Source: Nostoc spongiaeforme FACHB-130
Lineage (GTDB): Bacteria; Cyanobacteriota; Cyanobacteriia; Cyanobacteriales; Nostocaceae
Length of the DNA: 51,405 bases
Reading direction: 5' to 3'
Assembly (NCBI RefSeq): GCF_014698475.1
Contig: NZ_JACJTB010000047.1
Coordinates: forward strand, 1 to 51,405
The position numbers and the translations under genes are program-made. Below, in pieces: positions 15,732 through 24,513 of the stretch. Under the pieces are notes generated by a model. The model did no database searches, had not been told where the DNA came from, and saw only the letters and a program-made list of their open reading frames with translations. Position 1 is the stretch's first letter, and each line of letters starts with the position of its first letter.

Positions 15732-18200
15732 ATGGTAAGTGAAGAAATCAGAGTTAGAGGTACTGTTCAGGGGGTGGGGTTTCGTCCAACTGTCTACCGT
15801 CTGGCTAAGGCTTGCGGGTTGCGGGGCGATGTTTGTAATGATGGAGAAGGTGTATTAATTCGTGTCTCTGGGAGTGAGGAAGCGATAACTGAGTTTGTGG
15901 TGAGGTTACAGCAAGAATGTCCACCACTGGCAAAAATTCAAGAGTTAGTCAGAACTCGATGTACAGAAGAGTTAAACGGTGATGATTTTGTGATTTCGCC
16001 AAGTGTCAGTAACAAAATCAAAACTGACATCACACCAGATGCGGCGACTTGTCCCCAATGTCAAAAGGAAATCTTCGACCCCTTTAGTCGATTTTACCGT
16101 TACCCTTTTACTAACTGTACTCATTGCGGCCCCCGTCTGAGTATTATTCGCGCCATTCCCTATGACAGATGCAATACCAGTATGTCTGCGTTTGTGATGT
16201 GCGGTGAATGTGCAGCAGAATACCACGATGTCGAAAACCGCAGATTTCACGCCCAACCTACAGCTTGCCATAGTTGCGGCCCTTCTGCTTGGCTAGAACG
16301 TGCTGATGGTAAACCTGTCACGGCTTCGATGTTTTCGATGATGGATGATGTGGATGCTGTTTGTACATTGTTGCAAAAGGGTGAGATTGTTGCAATTAAG
16401 GGGTTAGGTGGGTTTCATTTGGCTTGTGATGCAACAAATGAAGTTGCTGTGCAGAAATTACGTCAGCGTAAGCGTCGTTATGATAAGCCTTTTGCTTTGA
16501 TGGCGCGAGATTTGGCGGTAATTGAGGAATATTGTATTGTTGGTGAGAAAGAGAAGGAGTTATTAGTTAGTTCTGCTGCGCCAGTTGTTTTGTTGCGGAG
16601 GAAAGAAGAAACGAACCGCCAAGGACGCGAAGGGCGCAAAGGAGAGGAGGGAAGAGGAGTTAAAGAAGGATTGAGTTTAAGTTCTGTAAATAATAATAGA
16701 AGCACTCAGCACTCAGCACTCAGCACTCAGCACTCTATAGCAGAATCTGTTGCACCTGGACAAAATACTCTCGGATTCATGTTACCTTATACGCCTCTGC
16801 ATCATTTAATTTTGCGGCGGATGAATCGACCCATTGTGTTAACGAGTGGCAATATTTCTGATGAACCACAGTGTATTGATAATGATACGGCGTTAGAAAA
16901 ATTGGGGAAGATTGCTGATTATTTTCTATTACATAACCGGGATATTGTTAATCGTATCGATGATTCGGTTGTGCGGGTAGTTGGTGAGCAAATTCAAATC
17001 ATCCGTCGTGCGAGGGGATATGCACCAGCACCGATTAAGTTACCGCCAGGATTTGAGCAAGTAGCGCCAATTTTGGCAATGGGGAGTGAGTTAAAAAATA
17101 CTTTTTGCTTGTTGCGTGATGGTGAGGCAATTTTATCGCAACATTTAGGTGATTTAGAAAATGCGGCGGCGTTTAATGCTTATCAGGAAACGCTGAATTT
17201 ATACTTAAATTTATTTGAGCATAAACCAGAAGCGATCGCCATCGATAAACACCCCGAATATCTCTCTAGTAAACTTGGTAAAGAACTCGCCACGGCTAAT
17301 CAAATTCCTCTGCATCAAATTCAACATCATCACGCCCATATTGCTGCTTGTATGGCAGAAAATGGCATTCCTTTAAATACATCACCAGTTTTGGGTATTG
17401 CTTTTGATGGGTTGGGTTACGGTGAAGATGGCACACTTTGGGGTGGAGAATTTCTGCTGGCTGACTACCGTCAATTTCAGCGACTAGCAACATTTAAACC
17501 AGTGGCGATGATAGGTGGTGAACAAGCAATTTACCAACCCTGGCGTAATACTTATGCCCATTTAATATCAGCAAATCTTTGGGAGCAATGTCAATCAAAA
17601 TATACTGATTTGGAAATATTAAAATTTTTGGGAAAAAAGCCATTACAATTACTCAATCAGGTTATAGAAAAAAATATTAACTCGCCTCCAGCCTCATCAG
17701 TCGGGCGATTATTTGATGCTGTAGCCGCCGCTATTGGTATTTGTACTGAAGAATGTAGCTATGAAGGACAAGCTGCGATCGCCTTAGAATCTTTAGTTGA
17801 TGTTAACATCTTAAACAATCATAAAGAAAAGCTAATTTATCCCTTTAATTTTAACTTTTCCGATAATATCTATTGTATAGACTCAGCACCAATGTGGTCT
17901 GCTTTACTCAGTGATTTGCAGCAACAAATTCCCCAATCAGTCATAGCTGCTAAATTTCACCAGAGTTTAGCTCATATTACAGTAAAAATGGTTAAGCTTC
18001 TGTGTCAAGAATATCAAATTCAGCAAGTAGTTCTCACAGGAGGAGTATTTCAAAATACTATCTTATTACAGTTAGTTACTCAACAGTTACAAGCCTCTAA
18101 TATTAACGTACTAACTCATAGCTTAGTTCCTACTAACGATGGCGGTTTATCGTTAGGACAAGCCATAATTACAGCCGCCAGATTAATTACAAATTATTAA
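15732..18200 (+). CDS. hypF: Carbamoyltransferase HypF, with an internal repeat-derived insert
   Basis: Makes the cyanide ligands of [NiFe] hydrogenase: transfers a carbamoyl group from carbamoyl phosphate to HypE. 822 residues: acylphosphatase domain (1-90, GTVQGVGFRPTVYRL), two zinc fingers (CPQC...CTHC and CGEC...CHSC, about 105-185), YrdC-like domain (about 200-390, KGLGGFHLACDA) and Kae1-like carbamoyltransferase domain (about 420-820, HHHAHIAA metal site, FDGLGYGEDGTLWGGEF). All motifs are intact. Residues about 293-335 (between LLRRKEE and IAESVAPG) are a low-complexity Arg/Gly/Glu then Ser/Gln/His stretch encoded by intergenic-type repeats, making the protein some 45 residues longer than usual. 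The frame stays open through it. Confidence 0.97.
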   Translation: MVSEEIRVRGTVQGVGFRPTVYRLAKACGLRGDVCNDGEGVLIRVSGSEEAITEFVVRLQQECPPLAKIQELVRTRCTEELNGDDFVISPSVSNKIKTDITPDAATCPQCQKEIFDPFSRFYRYPFTNCTHCGPRLSIIRAIPYDRCNTSMSAFVMCGECAAEYHDVENRRFHAQPTACHSCGPSAWLERADGKPVTASMFSMMDDVDAVCTLLQKGEIVAIKGLGGFHLACDATNEVAVQKLRQRKRRYDKPFALMARDLAVIEEYCIVGEKEKELLVSSAAPVVLLRRKEETNRQGREGRKGEEGRGVKEGLSLSSVNNNRSTQHSALSTQHSIAESVAPGQNTLGFMLPYTPLHHLILRRMNRPIVLTSGNISDEPQCIDNDTALEKLGKIADYFLLHNRDIVNRIDDSVVRVVGEQIQIIRRARGYAPAPIKLPPGFEQVAPILAMGSELKNTFCLLRDGEAILSQHLGDLENAAAFNAYQETLNLYLNLFEHKPEAIAIDKHPEYLSSKLGKELATANQIPLHQIQHHHAHIAACMAENGIPLNTSPVLGIAFDGLGYGEDGTLWGGEFLLADYRQFQRLATFKPVAMIGGEQAIYQPWRNTYAHLISANLWEQCQSKYTDLEILKFLGKKPLQLLNQVIEKNINSPPASSVGRLFDAVAAAIGICTEECSYEGQAAIALESLVDVNILNNHKEKLIYPFNFNFSDNIYCIDSAPMWSALLSDLQQQIPQSVIAAKFHQSLAHITVKMVKLLCQEYQIQQVVLTGGVFQNTILLQLVTQQLQASNINVLTHSLVPTNDGGLSLGQAIITAARLITNY
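16610..16735 (+). repeat. Intergenic-type repeats inside hypF
   Basis: Bases 16610-16645 (ACGAACCGCCAAGGACGCGA...) closely resemble the spacer element just upstream of hypF (15695-15725, ACGAACCGCC...AAGGACGCAAAG). Bases 16702-16735 are four and a bit tandem copies of the heptamer GCACTCA, an STRR. Both read through in frame with hypF. Confidence 0.85.
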
Positions 18201-18260
18201 CTCTTCTTCTCTGCGCCCTCCGCGCCTCTGCGGTTCATTTCTCATAAAGGGAAAATACAA
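18201..18260. repeat. CTCTGCG-family repeat in the hypF-hypC spacer
   Basis: CTTCTTCTCTGCGCCCTCCG followed by CGCCTCTGCGGTTCATTT: another member of the CTTTGCG/GAACCGC dispersed family, inverted relative to the one before hypF. A further copy is in the hypE-hypA spacer (21243-21272). Confidence 0.65.
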
Positions 18261-18506
18261 ATGTGCTTAGGAATTCCTGGACAAATTGTCGAAATTACCG
18301 ACACTCAGAAAAAATTAGCCATTGTGAATGTTGCGGGTGTTAAACGTCAAGTTAACATCGCTTGCATCGTCGATGAACAACATCCACCCTTAGCTTGTTT
18401 AGGAGATTGGGTATTAGTTCACGTTGGTTTTGCGATGAATCGAATTAATGAAGAAGAAGCGGCGGAGACATTAAAATTATTAGCAGAAATCGCCGCTATG
18501 AGTTAG
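18261..18506 (+). CDS. hypC: Hydrogenase maturation chaperone HypC
   Basis: 81 residues. HypC/HybG chaperone binds HypD and carries the Fe(CN)2CO group to the hydrogenase large subunit. The mandatory N terminus MCLGIPGQIVEI with Cys2 is present, followed by VDVAG-like NVAGVKRQVNI and GDWVLVHVGFAMNRINEEEAAETL. Lies 60 bases after hypF and 44 before hypD, so very likely part of the same transcript. Confidence 0.97.
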   Translation: MCLGIPGQIVEITDTQKKLAIVNVAGVKRQVNIACIVDEQHPPLACLGDWVLVHVGFAMNRINEEEAAETLKLLAEIAAMS

Positions 18507-18550
18507 AGATTTTAACGCAGAGTTTATACAGTAAATTAGACCTAAATTGT

Positions 18551-19702
18551 ATGAAATACGTTGACGAATTTCGGGAACCAGAAAAAGCCCACGCCCTACA
18601 AAAAGAAATAGTAAAAATCAGCCGCCAAATAGAAAAACATATTAAAATTATGGAAATCTGTGGCGGACATACTCACTCTATTTTTAAATACGGTATTGAA
18701 GCAATACTGCCCGACAATATTGAATTAATACATGGGCCTGGTTGTCCAGTCTGTGTGATGCCAAGGGGGAGGTTAGATGATGCGATCGCTATCTCCCAAC
18801 ATCCTAACGTGATTCTTGCCACCTTTGGCGACACTATGCGCGTTCCCGGTTCTAAAGACAGCCTCTTGCAAGCCAAAGCCAAAGGCGCAGATATCCGTAT
18901 GGTGTACTCACCCTTAGATAGCTTGCAACTCGCCAAAGATAACCCTAACAAAGAAGTAGTCTTCTTCGCCCTCGGCTTTGAAACCACAGTCCCCAGCACA
19001 GCTTTTACCATCCTCCAAGCTGATGCAGAAAACATACATAACTTTAGTATGTTTTGCAATCATGTATTAGTTATTCCCGCCCTCAAAGCACTATTAGATA
19101 ACCCAGATTTACAACTAGATGGATTTGTTGGACCTGGTCATGTCAGCATGGTAATTGGTACTGACCCCTATCAATTTATCGCCCAACAATATCATAAACC
19201 AATAGTTGTTTCTGGCTTTGAACCATTAGACATTCTCCAGTCAGTTTGGATGCTATTAAAACAGATAGTAGAAAATCGTTACGAAGTCGAAAACCAATAT
19301 AATCGACTAGTTGAAAAAGCCGGAAATCAAATAGCACTAAAAGCGATGAATCAAGTTTTCGCTGTACGCGAAACTTTTGAATGGCGAGGTTTAGGAGAAC
19401 TACCAAATTCCGGCTTAAAAATTCGTCCTGAATATAGCCAATTTGATGCAGAAGTAAAATTTACTATTCCTAACCAAAAAGTTGCTGACCATAAAGCTTG
19501 TAAATGTGGCGAAATTCTCAAAGGAGTTTTAAAACCGTGGGAATGTAAAGTATTTGGTACAGCCTGTACCCCAGAAACACCGATAGGTACTTGTATGGTT
19601 TCCTCGGAAGGTGCTTGTGCAGCTTATTACAAATACGGACGCTTCTCCAATTTCACGCAAAAAAAAGTAACTGAAAAACAAACAGCAACCCTAACTTCAT
19701 AA
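18551..19702 (+). CDS. hypD: Hydrogenase maturation Fe-S protein HypD
   Basis: 383 residues. HypD holds a 4Fe-4S cluster and is the scaffold where the Fe(CN)2CO moiety is assembled with HypC and HypE. The family motifs are all visible: EICGGHTHSIFKYG (near residue 37), HGPGCPVCVMPRG, FFALGFETTVPSTA, GPGHVSMVIG, and the C-terminal cysteine-rich cluster-binding region CKCGEILKG...CKVFGTACTPETPIGTCMVSSEGACAAYYKYGR. Length is normal. Downstream is the small tautomerase gene, an arrangement known from other heterocystous cyanobacteria. Confidence 0.98.
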   Translation: MKYVDEFREPEKAHALQKEIVKISRQIEKHIKIMEICGGHTHSIFKYGIEAILPDNIELIHGPGCPVCVMPRGRLDDAIAISQHPNVILATFGDTMRVPGSKDSLLQAKAKGADIRMVYSPLDSLQLAKDNPNKEVVFFALGFETTVPSTAFTILQADAENIHNFSMFCNHVLVIPALKALLDNPDLQLDGFVGPGHVSMVIGTDPYQFIAQQYHKPIVVSGFEPLDILQSVWMLLKQIVENRYEVENQYNRLVEKAGNQIALKAMNQVFAVRETFEWRGLGELPNSGLKIRPEYSQFDAEVKFTIPNQKVADHKACKCGEILKGVLKPWECKVFGTACTPETPIGTCMVSSEGACAAYYKYGRFSNFTQKKVTEKQTATLTS

Positions 19703-19767
19703 CCTAATATAAGAGTGAGCAATCCGCACTCTACAACACAAAAAATTTAGGATTGGAGTAGGAATTT

Positions 19768-19983
19768 ATGCCTTTTGTTACAGTCAAAATTGCCCGTGGT
19801 CATTCCATCGAAAAAAAACGGCATCTAGTCGAAGCTATTACTAATGCCCTGGTTACATCTTTAGATACCAAACCAGAATGGATAACCATTCACATTGATG
19901 AATTTGAACGTGAAAATTGGGCTGTCAACGGTATCTTACACTGTGATAGACATCGCGGTAGACATGACGAAACAGGTAGATAA
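19768..19983 (+). CDS. 4-oxalocrotonate tautomerase family protein in the hyp operon
   Basis: 71 residues beginning Met-Pro (MPFVTVKIARGHSIEKKRHLVEAITNAL), so after Met removal Pro1 would be the catalytic base of the tautomerase superfamily. The second half, EWITIHIDEFERENWAVNGIL, is the usual beta strand and hairpin. The preceding GGAGTAGG gives an RBS about 9 bases upstream. It sits between hypD and hypE, as in Anabaena-type hyp clusters, yet has no established role in hydrogenase assembly. It could act on a small metabolite, or simply be carried along. Confidence 0.9.
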   Translation: MPFVTVKIARGHSIEKKRHLVEAITNALVTSLDTKPEWITIHIDEFERENWAVNGILHCDRHRGRHDETGR

Positions 19984-19989
19984 AACTAG

Positions 19990-20100
19990 TTAGAAGGCAG
20001 GAGGCAGGAGTCAGGAATTAGGAGATATTAATAGTTATTTAATAAACAACTTTTTATCTCTATCACCTGTAACCTGTCGCCTATCACCTGTCACCTATTT
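19990..20100. repeat. Degenerate heptamer repeats (AGGCAGG and CACCTGT units)
   Basis: AAGGCAGGAGGCAGGAGTCAGG near 19993-20015, then ATCACCTGTAACCTGTCGCCT... at 20062-20096 with seven-base periodicity. STRR-like spacer within the hyp gene run between the tautomerase gene and hypE. Confidence 0.6.
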
Positions 20101-20127
20101 ATCATAAATTATTTTAATCAATTCTAT

Positions 20128-21231
20128 ATGGATTTATCATCATCAAATCAATTACAAAATCCCCTGTTGCAAAAAATTGCACAAGCCCACCGTCGCCAAT
20201 CAAAAATTCGAGATAGTCATATAAATTTAGCACATGGTAGTGGCGGTAAAGCCATGCGTGATTTAATTGATGATGTCTTTATCCAGAGTTTTGATAATCC
20301 AATTTTGAGTCAATTAGAAGACCAAGCCAGCTTTAATTTAGCCAATCTTTTACAACAAGGAGATAGACTCGCATTTACCACAGACTCTTATGTTGTAGAC
20401 CCTTTATTTTTCCCTGGTAGCGATATTGGAGAATTAGCAATTAACGGCACAATTAATGATTTAGCAGTTAGCGGTGCAAAACCTTTATATCTTACCTGTA
20501 GCGTAATTTTAGAAGAAGGACTACCCATAGAAACTCTACGGCGTGTAGTAGCCAGTATGCAAGCCGCCGCCAAAAATGCAGGCGTGCAAATTGTGACAGG
20601 TGACACAAAAGTTGTGCATCGTGGTGCAGCTGATAAATTATTTATTAACACTGCTGGTATTGGTGTCATTCCCACAGGCGTGAATATTTCAGCACACAAT
20701 ATTCAACCAGGAGATGCCATTATTATTAACGGTGAAGTAGGAAATCATGGTACAGCAATTTTAATCGCCCGTGGTGAATTAGCCTTAGAAACTGATATTA
20801 ATAGTGATTGCCAACCCTTATATAGTTTAGTAGAAACCATCCTCAAAGCTTGCCCCGAAATTCATGCTATGCGGGATGCAACACGCGGCGGTTTAGCCAC
20901 AGTATTAAATGAATTTGCCCTCACATCTAATGTTGGCATTCGCCTGGATGAAAAATCAATTCCTATTAGAGAAGAAGTCAAAGGGGTTTGCGAAATTTTA
21001 GGTTTAGACCCCTTATACTTAGCCAACGAAGGTAAATTAGTCGTAGTAGTAAAACAGGAGAACGCCGATAAAGTTTTATCAGCCATGAAAACTCATCCTG
21101 CTGGCAAAGATGCTTGTATAGTTGGTGAAGTTATCGCCTCACCTCCCGGTGTTGTCTTCCTCAAAACGGTTTTTGGTGCTGAACGAATTGTAGATATGTT
21201 AGTAGGCGACCAACTACCAAGAATTTGTTAA
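20128..21231 (+). CDS. hypE: Hydrogenase maturation protein HypE
   Basis: 367 residues, PurM/AIR-synthase-like ATPase. It accepts the carbamoyl group from HypF on its C-terminal cysteine and dehydrates it to a thiocyanate, then gives CN to iron on HypCD. The C terminus ends LPRIC, with the obligatory terminal Cys. Other motifs: INLAHGSGGKAMRDLIDDVF, FTTDSYVVDPLFFPGSDIGELAINGTINDLAV, VTGDTKVV and MRDATRGGLATVLNEFA. The visible N terminus carries about 28 residues before the usual start of homology, which may indicate a slightly later true start. Confidence 0.98.
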   Translation: MDLSSSNQLQNPLLQKIAQAHRRQSKIRDSHINLAHGSGGKAMRDLIDDVFIQSFDNPILSQLEDQASFNLANLLQQGDRLAFTTDSYVVDPLFFPGSDIGELAINGTINDLAVSGAKPLYLTCSVILEEGLPIETLRRVVASMQAAAKNAGVQIVTGDTKVVHRGAADKLFINTAGIGVIPTGVNISAHNIQPGDAIIINGEVGNHGTAILIARGELALETDINSDCQPLYSLVETILKACPEIHAMRDATRGGLATVLNEFALTSNVGIRLDEKSIPIREEVKGVCEILGLDPLYLANEGKLVVVVKQENADKVLSAMKTHPAGKDACIVGEVIASPPGVVFLKTVFGAERIVDMLVGDQLPRIC

Positions 21232-21293
21232 GTATTACCCTCTTCTTTGCGCCTCTGCGCCTCTGCGTGAGACAAAAAATTATTTGTTAATGT

Positions 21294-21635
21294 ATGCACG
21301 AACTAGGAATAACCCAAAATATAGTAGCCATCGTCACCGAACACGCCAAAGGCATGAAAGTGCAGAAAGTAGTCTTAGAAATTGGCAAACTTTCAGCCAT
21401 TATGCCAGATGCGATTAAATTTTGTTTTGATATTTGCTCTAAAGGCACACTTTTAGAAAATTCCCTATTAGAAATTATCGAAATACCAGGATTAGCCAAA
21501 TGTCGTCAATGCGGTGCGGAAATTGCTCTTGATAAGCCTTTTGGTGTTTGCCAATGTGGTAGTGTGCAACTTGATTTAATAACTGGCGAAGAACTCAAAA
21601 TTAAAGAAATAGAAATAGAGGAAATATGTGTGTAA
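21294..21635 (+). CDS. hypA: Hydrogenase nickel-incorporation protein HypA
   Basis: 113 residues. Delivers nickel to the hydrogenase large subunit with HypB. N-terminal MHELG supplies the Ni-binding His2, and the zinc site is CRQCGAEIALDKPFGVCQCGS (Cys-x2-Cys-x12-Cys-x-Cys; most HypA proteins have CxxC in the second pair, here spaced C-Q-C). The stop overlaps the start of hypB by 10 bases, so the two are translationally coupled. Confidence 0.96.
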   Translation: MHELGITQNIVAIVTEHAKGMKVQKVVLEIGKLSAIMPDAIKFCFDICSKGTLLENSLLEIIEIPGLAKCRQCGAEIALDKPFGVCQCGSVQLDLITGEELKIKEIEIEEICV

Positions 21636-22471
21636 CTTGCGGTTGTTCTGATGATGCTGAAGGTAAAATTACCAATCTCCAAACAGGTGAAGTTAATCAC
21701 CATCACGACCATCATACCCACACCCATACCTTACCCGATGGCACTGTGATTACCCATACCCATCATCACGATGAAACACCACAAATTCATGCCAAAATTC
21801 ACGGCACAACCATATCTTTAGAACAAGACATTTTAGCAAAAAATAACTTATTAGCAGCCCAAAACCGGGGATGGTTTAAGGGTCGAAATATTCTCGCCTT
21901 AAATTTAATGAGTTCTCCCGGTGCAGGGAAAACAACATTATTAACTCGCACAATTAATGATTTAAAACAACAATTACCCATTAGTGTAATTGAAGGCGAC
22001 CAAGAAACAACTAATGATGCTCAAAAAATTAAAGAAACAGGCTGTAAAGTTGTCCAAATCAACACAGGTACAGGCTGTCATTTAGATGCGTCGATGATAG
22101 AAAGAGGTTTACAACAACTCAACCCACCACTAAATTCTGTGGTGATGATTGAGAATGTTGGTAACTTGGTTTGTCCGGCTTTATTTGATTTGGGAGAACA
22201 AGCAAAAGTTGTAATTCTTTCTGTCACTGAGGGAGAAGATAAGCCGCTAAAATATCCCCATATATTCCGCGCCAGTGAGATGATGATTCTCACCAAAGTT
22301 GATTTATTGCCTTACGTGCAGTTTGATGTGGAACGTTGCATTGAATATGCAAAACAAGTTAACCCAAATATACAAGTTTTTCAGGTTTCGGCGATGACTG
22401 GTGAGGGTTTAGATAATTGGTATAAGTGGCTGACGGCACAGGTGGGGAGTTTGTCTATCTTTCTTTTGTAA
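21626..22471 (+). CDS. hypB: Hydrogenase nickel-incorporation GTPase HypB
   Basis: 281 residues, SIMIBI-class GTPase that drives Ni insertion. The N terminus has the high-affinity Ni motif CxxCGC (MCVTCGCSDD) followed by a histidine-rich Ni-storage segment (HHHDHHTHTHTLPDGTVITHTHHH, residues about 25-50, stated in pieces: HHHDHHTHTH and HTHHH). P-loop SSPGAGKTTLL lies near residue 95, the switch region EGDQETTNDAQ follows, and TKVDLLPY gives guanine specificity. Overlaps hypA by 10 bases and ends the operon; a clear terminator follows. Confidence 0.98.
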   Translation: MCVTCGCSDDAEGKITNLQTGEVNHHHDHHTHTHTLPDGTVITHTHHHDETPQIHAKIHGTTISLEQDILAKNNLLAAQNRGWFKGRNILALNLMSSPGAGKTTLLTRTINDLKQQLPISVIEGDQETTNDAQKIKETGCKVVQINTGTGCHLDASMIERGLQQLNPPLNSVVMIENVGNLVCPALFDLGEQAKVVILSVTEGEDKPLKYPHIFRASEMMILTKVDLLPYVQFDVERCIEYAKQVNPNIQVFQVSAMTGEGLDNWYKWLTAQVGSLSIFLL

Positions 22472-22546
22472 CTCTGGGAGGAATAAAATCAGAAAAGAGG
22501 TCTGAAAGACAGGTGGGGAATTAATAAACTAAAATATTTTAATATT

Positions 22547-22580
22547 TAGCCCAAATCTTACTATATTTTGGGCTATTTTT
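22547..22580 (+). terminator. Rho-independent terminator of the hyp operon
   Basis: TAGCCCAAA (22547-22555) pairs with TTTGGGCTA (22567-22575), 11-base loop, followed by TTTTT. Correctly placed 75 bases after the hypB stop. Confidence 0.85.
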
Positions 22581-22716
22581 ATAGGCTTTTTCTTAACATT
22601 CAACACTTCTGGGTTTTAGCTATCACTGTCCATGTAGAAAAGTCGAAGTTTTTACTGACTTAATCCAGACAGAGGACACCGATCGCCACCGCTTTATGCC
22701 CGATTGCACAAACTGT

Positions 22717-23820
22717 CTATTTACGCCTACTTGTAATTTTCAAATCAATTTCCAAATCACGAATATATTCAGTAATCATGTGCTTCTTAATCGTCACAGG
22801 TGTATAAGGCTTAACTGGTATTCCGACTAGAGACAAGATTGTGGATATTAAGCGCGTTATTAGCGTTAACATAAACTCAACAATCAATATTAGAAGGACA
22901 ATTGTATCTTCTCCCCAAAATGTTTTGACTTTGCGGTGACGATTCTTTGAAAAATAAACTAATTTATTGATGTGACTAAAATCGAGAAGAACTGGAACTC
23001 GCGGTGGTAAACGCGGTACAACATCAATACCGTTCACAATCCGATGCGATCGCCCGTCAAACTTCTGAGCGATCTTTTTTGCTAGAGCTTGTTGAACAGT
23101 CCTGGGTGAGCCAAAGGTGTAGAGTGCTGTTATGTAAAAACTCTTTTCATACACCAGTGATTTGTAAGCTGCCAATGTAGCTAAAGCCCCGCCCAGACTA
23201 TGCCCTGTAATGTAGAGTGCAGTATCATTAGGTTGCTGATATAAGTCAAGTAAGGCATTGCTTACGCCTGGAAGACCAAGCCAATTGACCTTTTGATTTG
23301 GCTCGTTATAAAGGTCTTCAATTTCTTTGCTTACAGCCGTACCCCAGATGTTTTCAATACCTGCCACAAAGCCTCCGTGGGCATAAAGTTTAGGAAGTTT
23401 GGCAATGGAATTTTCCTTAAGACCTGCATTTTCTAACAGGTTTTCATCAGGAAATAGTCTTTTCACAAAATTAATATCAGTCAGGATATCGATAGAGTCT
23501 TCCTCTGTTCCGCGAAAAGCCAGTACTGCAAACTTGCCGCCTCCATCCACACCTGGATGAGTTGCTAAAAATGCCTGTGTGCCTTGAGTATCAAAGAAAA
23601 GAATGCTATCGAATCCCACATCTTTTAACTCAAAGGCAACAGTAATTTTATTTTCATAGACTAAGTTTGAGCATTGAGCTAACCACCAGGCAATGCCTGA
23701 ATCATAGGCTGATTTACCCGCCGGGAAAGGCACTTTCAATGGCAGAATCGGTGTAGCAAAACCTTGCTCTAATCGCAGTCTATCTTCAAGTCTACGAAAA
23801 TACTTGCAAAAGTAGGGCAT
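22717..23820 (-). CDS. Class 3 lipase-like alpha/beta hydrolase
   Basis: About 367 residues from ATG 23820 (MPYFCKYFRRLEDRL), preferred because GAGGA lies 7 bases upstream; an in-frame ATG at 23856 would add 12 residues. The nucleophile elbow is GHSLGGALATLAA (Ser in G-x-S-x-G) and the preceding strand is TALYITGHS. VLAFRGTEEDS is the oxyanion strand of lipase class 3, NGIDVVPRLPP contains the catalytic Asp, and a His follows in DFSHINK. Near the C terminus a hydrophobic segment (TIVLLILIVEFMLTLITRLISTILSLVGI) suggests membrane association. Probable substrate is a glycerolipid, not shown here. Confidence 0.88.
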   Translation of the reverse strand: MPYFCKYFRRLEDRLRLEQGFATPILPLKVPFPAGKSAYDSGIAWWLAQCSNLVYENKITVAFELKDVGFDSILFFDTQGTQAFLATHPGVDGGGKFAVLAFRGTEEDSIDILTDINFVKRLFPDENLLENAGLKENSIAKLPKLYAHGGFVAGIENIWGTAVSKEIEDLYNEPNQKVNWLGLPGVSNALLDLYQQPNDTALYITGHSLGGALATLAAYKSLVYEKSFYITALYTFGSPRTVQQALAKKIAQKFDGRSHRIVNGIDVVPRLPPRVPVLLDFSHINKLVYFSKNRHRKVKTFWGEDTIVLLILIVEFMLTLITRLISTILSLVGIPVKPYTPVTIKKHMITEYIRDLEIDLKITSRRK

Positions 23821-23856
23821 AACAATATCCTCTTGCACAAGAAATATTGAGTGCAT

Positions 23857-24513
23857 TCCCTACCTATAAATTGTTTAGGTAGAGTAAGCAAAACCAATAT
23901 AAAACGCGAAACAACAATACAGTAAATCTACCATTCATAATACAATAATTGTAGGTATTCCAGTACTATGAATGGTAAAAAAGAAACCAAAGACACAGAA
24001 AGAATCAGAACTGATGTGTGGGAATTGGTGGCAACAAAAAACCAAAAACATTAGATAATTTTCGCAGTGGAAGAATATCGGAAGTATTTAACTCCATTGC
24101 TTCTCATTATTAATGCTCAGTGGTTTGATATCACTGGTTTAACAGCAAATCAAACAATGTCTGCGATAGAACGAATAATTCATCAAAACGTAAGTAAACC
24201 CAACCCAAAACATCCCGCAGGTTGCAAGTAAATGAGGTACAAAACTGGAGCATGAAATATAAAAATTCTTCCTCTTGCCTCAGAAAGTTTTTTCAAGATG
24301 ATTGTTTTAAAACATCAAGAAGTACAATGATTGTGAACACGATTGATTAGTTAGGGTTGGCGATCGCTATTATGAGCAAAGCCAGGATTCTCGACCCATC
24401 TGAGAGCTATACTTTCAGAAAATACGCCGAATTAGCCTATGATAGTAGTGAGCGATCGCATCTTCTTGTTCTGCTAAACTTTAAAGCTAGTGGGAAATAA
24501 GTTGTGGCAGATT
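23857..24513. other. Intergenic region with gene remnants
   Basis: No intact gene. A frame at about 24067-24231 reads VEEYRKYLTPLLLIINAQWFD...PAGCK with a stop but no good start; a 28-codon frame (23968-24054) begins at ATG. These may be decayed coding sequence. The 42-codon remnant at 24372-24500 is listed separately. AT-rich with several GCGATCGC sites. Confidence 0.45.
24372..24500 (+). pseudogene. Short N-terminal remnant of a cyanobacterial hypothetical family
   Basis: 42 codons starting MSKARILDPSESYTFRKYAELAYD and then diverging into SSERSHLLVLLNFKASGK. The first ~24 residues resemble the start of a cyanobacterial family whose members open with a PxxSYTFxxYFEL pattern and continue for about 200 residues. 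Here homology stops at about residue 24, so the gene looks truncated. This rests on memory of the family pattern and is tentative. Confidence 0.35.

Noticed and set aside
16702-16735. GCACTCA tandem array and other heptamers as a CRISPR or minisatellite
   Set aside because: Seven-base units with no spacers, the same type as STRR repeats elsewhere in the window.
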